A DNA stretch of 64,000 nt from Sphingobacterium bovistauri (lineage in GTDB: Bacteria; Bacteroidota; Bacteroidia; Sphingobacteriales; Sphingobacteriaceae): positions 62,001-126,000 of the forward strand of contig NZ_JADEYP010000002.1 in assembly GCF_020295405.1 (NCBI RefSeq). The letters are read 5' to 3'. This document shows, in pieces, positions 55,801 through 61,781 of this stretch (its first letter is position 1; every line of letters begins with the position of its first letter). Under the pieces are notes generated by a model. The model had not been told where the DNA came from and did not search any database. It saw only the letters and a list, made by a program, of their open reading frames with translations. The position numbers and the translations under genes are program-made.

Positions 55801-56019
55801 CGTAACGTAAGTTTTGGATATAATTTTCCAGCAGGAAAGCTTCAAAAGATTGGTGCTAATACTATAAAAATCTATGGGCAACTAATGAATCCAGCCATGC
55901 TTTATTCTAAAATAGATTTCTTAGATACTGATCTTTCTAATTATAACAATAATTCAAATCAGATAGGCTCATCTATTACAACTAGAGGATTTGTATTAGG
56001 GCTTAGCGTAGGATTTTAG
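52888..56019 (+). CDS. SusC-family TonB-dependent transporter (pair 4)
   Basis: Outer-membrane oligosaccharide importer. Signal peptide about 1-33 (LPSFGQ), carboxypeptidase-regulatory-like domain about 36-107, TonB box VDEVVVVGY at 112-120, plug with SPLYVVDGMPLQG, IDILKDASATAVYGSRGANGVVLV, and barrel ending FVLGLSVGF. Length 1043 is normal. The TonB box is the most canonical of the four SusC proteins here. SusD4 starts 35 bases after the stop. The upstream CAGG motif ties it to the RG-I enzymes. Confidence 0.96.
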   Translation: MRKQTKPFFQMTCSIRASLLFYFMVICLLPSFGQNLVTGKVTDSFGNPIESVTVIVKGTSKTVSTNSTGQYSIDAPNNGVLSFRVIGYSSLEESISGRKTINVQLQSENVEVDEVVVVGYNVVRKSDVTGAVASIGEKELKAMPVKDALQAMQGKTAGVDITSNQRPGTTGSITIRGLRSLSATNSPLYVVDGMPLQGSGIENINPSDIETIDILKDASATAVYGSRGANGVVLVTTKKGKKGKVSLNYAGTTTSEKMIDVTEYMSAAEWLDYARLAKTKSTIPSYSADLARWGSVASSWANIAKGWTENNTVWDPSLVGEFDWAEVGRKNALSTEHTLSVSGGNEVSQGYGSFGYLKQDATQPGQLYERFTSKISFEASPTKWFTMGANLNLAYGNQDYGYSFTKSVTGAGDYYHALRAMLPWTVPYDDNGNYIRNPAAGDINIINPINELDHNTNRRESLVASGSFFGQIDLGNIFSPLKGLRYKVQFGPEYRHHRLGIANAAEGINGDGNNAVTYSPERTLAWTLDNLIFYDRNFGEDHRLGLTFLQSASATNYENANMRATDVYSARELWYNIASGGFNGSYGTGLRETQLESYLARLNYIYKDKYILTAFTRWDGSSVLAPGYQWDSFPSVSLAWRIDKENFMQNASFVNALKLRAGMGVVGNQGIGAYASKGGLTQIFYNWGTTSSSPGYVASDPSAANPQKMANPALGWERTTQFNVGVDYGFLNNRINGAVDFYSTKTNDLLLAMSIPSILGYVSTNANVGKTKGWGVDLQINTVNIQKEDFQWSTSLTWSKDRGEIVSLSNGRSEDVANLWFTGREMAVAYDLVYDGIWKTSEEAEAAKFGRKPGQIRAKDISGPDGVPDGKIDLSNDRQIIGSYRPDWSGGISNTFNYKNFELSFFIYSRWGFLVNAGAATLDGRYMQRKLDYFIPEVNEDAEYYLPGSNGEAADTYSSSMNYKDGSFIKLRNVSFGYNFPAGKLQKIGANTIKIYGQLMNPAMLYSKIDFLDTDLSNYNNNSNQIGSSITTRGFVLGLSVGF

Positions 56020-56054
56020 TAGTGAAGTAGATAGTATTGATAAAATTGAAAGAA

Positions 56055-58154
56055 ATGAAAAAAAGAAATTATAACATACTCATTGCGACTATTGTAGGAG
56101 CAAGCTTGATGACATTTTTAGAGTCTTGTAGCAAAGACTTTTTAAAAGAAGAACAATTAAGTCCACCAAGTACACATATATTTACTACCCAACAAGGATT
56201 GGATGATTTATCGACCGGTGTTTATTCTAAATTGAAATTTAAATTTAATTATACATGGGGAATGGGATTATACAATCTAGGCGTAGATGAATTCACTGAT
56301 GCCAATAACGCCTCACCAAGTTTTAATAGTTACAGTACAGATTTAAATCCATCTGAAGTTACTTATGGAGGGGCTAATATTGCACCATTATGGGACAATA
56401 TGTATTCAGGAATCGAATCTGCAAATACATTAATTCAAAATGTACCGCTCCATTATGACAAATCAAGTAGTAATTATGATATTCGATTGGGTGAGGGGTA
56501 TTTTATGCGGGGATATTTTTATCTGCAATTACTTACGCAATTCGGAGGAGTACCATTAAAATTAACACCATCTGAAGGAGTAAGTACTTATTTTAAACGC
56601 AACACAGAGCAAGAAGTCTTTGCTCAAGTTATTGCTGATTTGGAAGAAGCTTATAAATTATTAAAGCCAGCAGGTACAGAATTTGGACGTGTGACCAAAT
56701 GGGCCGCTGCACATTATTTAGCCAAAGCGCATTTGACACGAGCTAGTGAACTGTATAGTGGTTGGAACACAAACTCTGTGGGTGCGGATCTAGATGCGGT
56801 AATTAAATATGGTACCGAAGTAGTGAACGCGCATCCTTTAGTAAATAACTATACGGACCTATGGGATTACCAAAAGGCTAATAGTCCCAATGAACGAGTG
56901 ACAGAGGTCGTATTATCAGCTCAGTTTTCTGATGACCAAGCTACCTGGGGTCGTTATGGAAATCAAATACACTTGTATTACCCTGCTGTATATCAGGATT
57001 TGGCAGGTACTAACCGCGATATTTCTGGAGGTCGTGAATTTTCATATTCTAGATCGACAAATTATACTTTAGATGTATTTGATCGTGTCAATGACTCGCG
57101 TTTTTGGAAATCCTTCATTACGACGTATGGGGCTAACAACTCAGCTGCAGCACCCGCATGGACAGCTGCGCAGGCGGCAATAGGCCCTCCAGGAACAGTA
57201 GAGGGCGCTAAGCGTTTTAAAGGAGGTGAATTGGCTATTAAGTATATTGTTAATAATGCAGGAGATAATCGCTATACAAAGGTTGGAACAGATCTTACTT
57301 CCGTTGCTAAAGGTGGTGTAATGCAAAATACGCATACATTTGCGCGTTATTTTCAAGGCGAATCACAAGCTTGGGTTGGTCAACACGGTAATTATGGATA
57401 TTTCCTAGCTCAAGGAACGAGTACTCATTCGAGATATGTAGCATTATCTAAATTTCGTGATGGTTATCGTATAAATATTGCTTCTCAATTTGGTACACGT
57501 GATGCTATTATGGCACGTTCGGCCGAGGATGTTCTGATGGTTGCAGAAGCATATGTTCGTAAAGGTGAAGGGCAGTACGCGAATGCTATTACTTGGATCA
57601 ATAGATTAAGAAATCGTGCAGCATTTAAGGATGGAGAGGATCGTACTAAGCATGTTGATGGCGGACAAGCCTATTTAAATAATCAATATGCAACAGGTAA
57701 AGGTGGTGGTTACTCTGCTAATGGTGCTGTTTATTTTACGAAAAACACCTATTATGAGTCTAATAATGATATGCCTATAACTACGGCTGCTACAACTAAT
57801 AACCTTGTCATTAATTCAGTAAATGATATCTATAATTCACCAGTAGATGTTCCGATATATAATAAAATTGGAGCAACAACCAACGAACAAAAGATGTTAA
57901 ATTTCATTTTGAATGAGCGTACACGTGAATTATGTGGTGAATTATACCGTTGGGAAGATTTGGTGCGTACTAAAACATTAGAATCTCGTTGGAAAGCATT
58001 TAATGATGGTTTTGTAAGGGGCAATTCAGTATTTAACTCAAATACTCATTATTACCGCCCAATTCCGCAATCTTTCCTAGATGCAATCACGAATGAAAAT
58101 GGTCAAGCATTATCACCTGCTGAAAAGCAAGCTATGCAAAATCCAGGTTATTAA
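56055..58154 (+). CDS. SusD/RagB-family lipoprotein (pair 4), long form
   Basis: Lid partner of SusC4. The ATG at 56055 gives MKKRNYNILIA with lipobox Cys25 (TFLESC); an in-frame TTG at 56037 would only add six residues and is unlikely. The mature start SKDFLKEEQLSP, TQQGLDDLSTGVYSKLK, and the C-terminal NFILNERTRELCGELYRWEDLVRTKTL with YYRPIPQSFLDAI identify the family. The final 699 residues make it the longest SusD here, by over 200 residues against pairs 1 and 2. It ends at a perfect 22-bp hairpin shared with the convergent gene. Confidence 0.94.
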   Translation: MKKRNYNILIATIVGASLMTFLESCSKDFLKEEQLSPPSTHIFTTQQGLDDLSTGVYSKLKFKFNYTWGMGLYNLGVDEFTDANNASPSFNSYSTDLNPSEVTYGGANIAPLWDNMYSGIESANTLIQNVPLHYDKSSSNYDIRLGEGYFMRGYFYLQLLTQFGGVPLKLTPSEGVSTYFKRNTEQEVFAQVIADLEEAYKLLKPAGTEFGRVTKWAAAHYLAKAHLTRASELYSGWNTNSVGADLDAVIKYGTEVVNAHPLVNNYTDLWDYQKANSPNERVTEVVLSAQFSDDQATWGRYGNQIHLYYPAVYQDLAGTNRDISGGREFSYSRSTNYTLDVFDRVNDSRFWKSFITTYGANNSAAAPAWTAAQAAIGPPGTVEGAKRFKGGELAIKYIVNNAGDNRYTKVGTDLTSVAKGGVMQNTHTFARYFQGESQAWVGQHGNYGYFLAQGTSTHSRYVALSKFRDGYRINIASQFGTRDAIMARSAEDVLMVAEAYVRKGEGQYANAITWINRLRNRAAFKDGEDRTKHVDGGQAYLNNQYATGKGGGYSANGAVYFTKNTYYESNNDMPITTAATTNNLVINSVNDIYNSPVDVPIYNKIGATTNEQKMLNFILNERTRELCGELYRWEDLVRTKTLESRWKAFNDGFVRGNSVFNSNTHYYRPIPQSFLDAITNENGQALSPAEKQAMQNPGY

Positions 58155-58168
58155 TTATAATAGTTACA

Positions 58169-58215
58169 CTAAAAGCAAAAGCCAACTTAAACATTAAGTT
58201 GGCTTTTGCTTTTAG
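58169..58215. terminator. Bidirectional terminator with a perfect 22-bp stem
   Basis: The arm at 58169-58190 (starting CTAAAAGCAAAAGCC) and its exact reverse complement at 58194-58215 are separated by only three bases. It lies between the SusD4 stop (58154) and the minus-strand stop at 58232. The T-rich end on each strand makes it work for both genes. It is the longest perfect stem I found in the window. Confidence 0.93.
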
Positions 58216-58231
58216 TCGTTAAGTCTAGAGA

Positions 58232-58825
58232 CTACGAATCTCTTCGCATTTGTTCGTCTAGTAATTGTCTTTTCAATTTTTGTTCAGCTTCCATTGCTTT
58301 CTTTTTATAAGCTTGGAACTCGTTTTGAACTTCTTCTGCAGTTTTTTGGTGTTCTACTGCATCTACTTTGGCTTTTCTGAAAGTAATCAAAGTAATAAAA
58401 AATGCTATTGATAAGACTCCAATGATTGACCAAACTAGTGTATGATAAGCAGGCTTAGCAAAGCTCATTCCCATGAATGAAATACTATCCGTTTTAGATT
58501 GTTCAATTTTAAGATTTTCAGATAAGTTGGTTACAGAATCTTTCAATAACTGAACTTGCTGAACTGAAGATGAAGAATTCGACTTAAGGGCTGCTAATTC
58601 TTTGGTGTACTTCGAAATGGAATCCGCTACATTTTTTTGAATGATCTCAACATTAGATTTACGGATTACTTTGAAATCTGCATCTTGACTTCGAGATTGT
58701 AGAAGTAAAGCTTGAAATTGAGCGTTTAAAGGTAGGTTAGATTGCAACTTCTGTTGTAAGGTTAGTTGCGCAAAAGTAGAAATAGAAACAAAAAATAATA
58801 TAACTGATAAAGATAATTTGTACAT
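58232..58825 (-). CDS. Single-pass membrane protein with coiled-coil tail, function unknown
   Basis: I do not recognise a characterised family. The ATG at 58825 (MYKLSLSVILFFV) gives 197 residues with a signal peptide ending TFAQ; an upstream in-frame ATG at 58852 adds nine residues. A periplasmic helical region of about 100 residues, rich in Q, S and K with heptad-like spacing, leads to one transmembrane segment at about 128-148 (HTLVWSIIGVLSIAFFITLI) and then a charged cytoplasmic coiled coil (TAEEVQNEFQAYKKKAMEAE and following) to the end. Similar small proteins occur widely in Sphingobacteriales outside PULs, as I recall. It interrupts the PUL on the opposite strand and has no obvious carbohydrate role. 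Confidence 0.75.
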   Translation of the reverse strand: MYKLSLSVILFFVSISTFAQLTLQQKLQSNLPLNAQFQALLLQSRSQDADFKVIRKSNVEIIQKNVADSISKYTKELAALKSNSSSSVQQVQLLKDSVTNLSENLKIEQSKTDSISFMGMSFAKPAYHTLVWSIIGVLSIAFFITLITFRKAKVDAVEHQKTAEEVQNEFQAYKKKAMEAEQKLKRQLLDEQMRRDS

Positions 58826-59299
58826 AGTAATAAGTGTTCGATACGTGTTCACGTAAAGTTGTTAAATTATTTGATGAATTACAAAAAATGAGCCTTTAAA
58901 GTTTAATTAAACTTAAAAATGTGTAGTGTTTTTTGCTAAACTCTTATCTAATTGTCTAGAACTTGAGATTAATTTTACTATTATTTATAAGATATTTTGT
59001 TAAAAATTAAGACTGCATTTTTGCGTAACTAAGATGTTATTTTCAGAATGGTAGGAAAGGATATATATTGGTGTCTATAACCTATACTACCAACAGAAAC
59101 CTTATGAAAAATTTCAGGTAAAAATTCTGAGTATTATATCGCTTCATGTAACAATGTGGAGATAAATCTGCTTTAAAGTGTTGTTTAGTGTACTCTTTCA
59201 GGACACAGCAGGATACATATGGGATTGTGTTTTGGTATTTTAGAAAAACGATAACCAAATATTTTGAATAAAATAATGTTTAATGAATTTAAAGAACCA
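58826..59299. promoter_or_regulatory. 474-base gene-free region with CAGG motif copy 6
   Basis: No ORF of substance is seen between the minus-strand gene and the GH43-like gene. The first half is AT-rich and should hold the promoter of the minus-strand gene; the second half holds the CAGG operator at 59199-59216, which drives the plus-strand genes. No RNA gene was recognised. Confidence 0.5.
59199..59216 (+). promoter_or_regulatory. CAGG direct-repeat operator, copy 6
   Basis: CAGGACACAGCAGGATAC, half-sites 10 bp apart, is the most divergent copy (TAC for TGC at the end). It lies 83 bases before the preferred start of the GH43-like gene at 59300, in the same orientation as the other five copies. 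Confidence 0.7.
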
Positions 59300-60346
59300 A
59301 TGCTTACTAGGAAAAAATTTCTAGTATCAGTCGGTGTATTGTGTGCATCCACAGCATTTGGATTCTCTAGTTCTGAAAAGCAATCATACTTTAATCTGAA
59401 ACCAATAGGGCGTACTTTTTATTTGCCGGAGTATTTCGTATGGTGTTCGTCTCCAATATGGGGTAAGGATAATAAGGTTTATTTATTTTATTCCAGATGG
59501 CGTAAGGATAAAGGGATGAGCGGCTGGATAAATGGTTCGGAAATTGGATATGCCATCGCCGATTCTCCATTACATGAATTTGTACATCAAGATGTTATAA
59601 TTGCACCTAGGGTTGGCTATTGGGATAGTACGACATGTCATAACCCCTTGATAAAGGAGTTTAACGGTAAATACTATCTATACTACATGGGCAATAGTAA
59701 TGGAAAAACTTCGACGAAGCATATCGGGGTAGCCTATTCGGATAGTTTGAATGGACCATGGAAAAGATTGGATGAGCCTATATTGATGCCAGGTACTGAA
59801 GGTGCATGGGATGATCATTGTACGACTAATCCAGCTGTGATGCTAGGTAATGACAATAAGTATTGGTTGTATTATAAATCTTGGAATACGGCTGAATACC
59901 TACAAGCTTCTGGAAGCGTTCGTGGCAATAGAAAGTATGGATTGGCAAAATCGGACAGTCCGCTAGGTCCTTTTGTGAAAGATGTTGATAATCCAATTAT
60001 TGATTTTTCGAACAGACCAAACAATGCTCAGGTAGAGGATGCATACATCTGGAACGATAATAAAGGATATCATTTGATCGCTCGAGATATGGGTTTCTAC
60101 AATCATGAATATGGATTGTACATGTATTCGAGAGATGGTAAAAAATGGACAGAGCCTAAAGTTTCCTATCTCAACATGGCAGCTTATATCAAAGAAGAGA
60201 ACCCGACAAATCTTAAGCGTTTTGGTCGACTAGAAAGACCGATGCTTTTGCAAAAGAATAATAACGGCAAACCACAATTTTTATTTGGAGCAACTCAAGG
60301 AGGTATCGGTCATACTGCTACTACTTTTGTATTTCAAATTTTATAA
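59300..60346 (+). CDS. Five-bladed propeller glycosidase-like protein (GH43/GH117-like)
   Basis: Probable secreted glycosidase of the furanosidase-type beta-propeller superfamily. The ATG at 59300 gives MLTRKKFLVSVGVLCAS, a signal with a Tat-like R-K-K-F-L start; an in-frame ATG at 59276 and a TTG at 59264 lie upstream and give a poorer signal. Propeller features: EYFVWCSSPIWGKDNKVYLFYSRW, CHNPLIKEFNGKYYLYYMGN, DHCTTNPAVML, and QVEDAYIWNDNKGYHLIARDM with an E-D pair as a candidate catalytic element. Length 348 fits a single five-blade unit. GH43-like folds often take arabinose or galactose from RG-I side chains, but family and specificity are not settled. Confidence 0.78.
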   Translation: MLTRKKFLVSVGVLCASTAFGFSSSEKQSYFNLKPIGRTFYLPEYFVWCSSPIWGKDNKVYLFYSRWRKDKGMSGWINGSEIGYAIADSPLHEFVHQDVIIAPRVGYWDSTTCHNPLIKEFNGKYYLYYMGNSNGKTSTKHIGVAYSDSLNGPWKRLDEPILMPGTEGAWDDHCTTNPAVMLGNDNKYWLYYKSWNTAEYLQASGSVRGNRKYGLAKSDSPLGPFVKDVDNPIIDFSNRPNNAQVEDAYIWNDNKGYHLIARDMGFYNHEYGLYMYSRDGKKWTEPKVSYLNMAAYIKEENPTNLKRFGRLERPMLLQKNNNGKPQFLFGATQGGIGHTATTFVFQIL

Positions 60347-60371
60347 TCAAAAAATTTAAACCCACATAGTT

Positions 60372-61775
60372 ATGATGAAAAAAATCTTTTTTAGTGCTTT
60401 AATTTGTTTTGTTACACTGACCGTTTTTGGACAGCAAAAAATCTGGACCTCATCCAAACAACCACTGCAAGAGGTGGAGGCATTAAAAAAATTAATCAAA
60501 GCCCCAACATTTAGAAACAAAGATTACACTATTACTGATTTTGGTGCAAAAGATGGTGGAGTATTTAAAAATACAGACGCAATACGTCAAGCTATCGAGA
60601 AGTGCAATAGTGAAGGTGGAGGCCGTGTAATCGTGCCTAGAGGTGTTTATTTGACTGGCGCTATTTATTTGAAGAGCAACGTAAACTTACACGTGAGTGA
60701 GGGAGCAACATTGTTGTTCAGTCGTGATAGTTCAGATTATCCAATCGTATTTACACGTTGGGAGGGAATGGAATGTATGAATTACTCATCATTCATCTAT
60801 GCATATGAAGAAGAAAATATTGCTATCACGGGTAAGGGCTTATTGGATGGTAATGCAGACATGGATAACTGGTGGTACTGGTGTGGTGCTCGTCACTATG
60901 GATGGAATGAAAATCGTCCTGGTGAACAAAAGCCTGCTCGTGCAAAATTACATAAACAAATGGCTGATGAGGTAAATCCACGTCAACGTGTATATGGTGA
61001 TGGACATTTCTTAAGACCAAATTTTGTACAACCTTATTTATGTAAGAATGTATGGATCGCTGATGTGAAATTAATCAATGCGCCCATGTGGAATTTGCAC
61101 CCTGTACTTTGCGAAAATGTGTTGGTAGAAAGGGTAAAAATAGTAACTCTAGGCCCCAATAATGATGGGCTGAATCCGGAAGCATGTAAAAATGTATGGA
61201 TTAGAGATTGCTATTTTGATACAGGTGATGATTGTATTGCGATTAAATCAGGACGTGATCAAGACGGCCGTAATATAGGTCGCCCAGCTGAAAATCATAT
61301 TATCGAAAACTGTATGTTCAAAGAAGGACATGGTGGAGTGGTAATAGGAAGTGAGATTGGTGGTGGTGCTAGAAATATTTATGCATTAAATAATACGATG
61401 GATAGCAAAGAGCTGGATAGAGCTTTACGTATCAAAACGAGCTCAAGCCGTGGGGGTGTCATTGAAAATGTGTTTTTCTACAAAACTAAAGTTGGACAAT
61501 ACAAAGAAGCTGCGGTTCGTTTCAATATGTTCTATGAAAAACCAGGTAATCACGTTCCTACTATTCGCAATATATGGGTTGAGAAATTGGATGTAACTCA
61601 TGGAGGTAAATATGCCGTATTATCTGCAGCATATGAATCTTCGCCAGTCACGAATTTTACGATGATTGATTGTAAAATAAATGGTGTTAAAGAGCCGTAC
61701 AAAGTGGATCATCTTAAGAATGTAACATTGAAAAATGTGAAAATTAATGGCAAATCCTATTCATCATTTGATTAA
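60372..61775 (+). CDS. GH28 polygalacturonase-type enzyme with complete active site
   Basis: Secreted beta-helix hydrolase of galacturonan or RG-I. Signal peptide 1-20 (TVFG). All four GH28 motifs are intact: N-N-D at 263-265 (GPNNDGLNP), D-D at 286-287 (TGDDCIAIKSG), G-H-G at 319-321, and R-I-K at 353-355. An insertion around residues 165-205 with many aromatic residues (NWWYWCGARHYGW) is like exo-acting polygalacturonases. Length 467. It starts 25 bases after the GH43-like gene and 6 bases before the truncated last gene. Among the three GH28 enzymes it is the least altered. Confidence 0.94.
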   Translation: MMKKIFFSALICFVTLTVFGQQKIWTSSKQPLQEVEALKKLIKAPTFRNKDYTITDFGAKDGGVFKNTDAIRQAIEKCNSEGGGRVIVPRGVYLTGAIYLKSNVNLHVSEGATLLFSRDSSDYPIVFTRWEGMECMNYSSFIYAYEEENIAITGKGLLDGNADMDNWWYWCGARHYGWNENRPGEQKPARAKLHKQMADEVNPRQRVYGDGHFLRPNFVQPYLCKNVWIADVKLINAPMWNLHPVLCENVLVERVKIVTLGPNNDGLNPEACKNVWIRDCYFDTGDDCIAIKSGRDQDGRNIGRPAENHIIENCMFKEGHGGVVIGSEIGGGARNIYALNNTMDSKELDRALRIKTSSSRGGVIENVFFYKTKVGQYKEAAVRFNMFYEKPGNHVPTIRNIWVEKLDVTHGGKYAVLSAAYESSPVTNFTMIDCKINGVKEPYKVDHLKNVTLKNVKINGKSYSSFD

Positions 61776-61781
61776 GTAAAT

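Noticed and set aside
56037..56054. TTG start for SusD4
   Set aside because: It adds six residues before a normal lipoprotein signal; the ATG at 56055 gives a standard signal peptide.
59264..59299. TTG or first ATG start for the GH43-like protein
   Set aside because: Both put a charged, non-signal stretch before the hydrophobic signal; ATG at 59300 is cleaner, though 59276 cannot be fully excluded.
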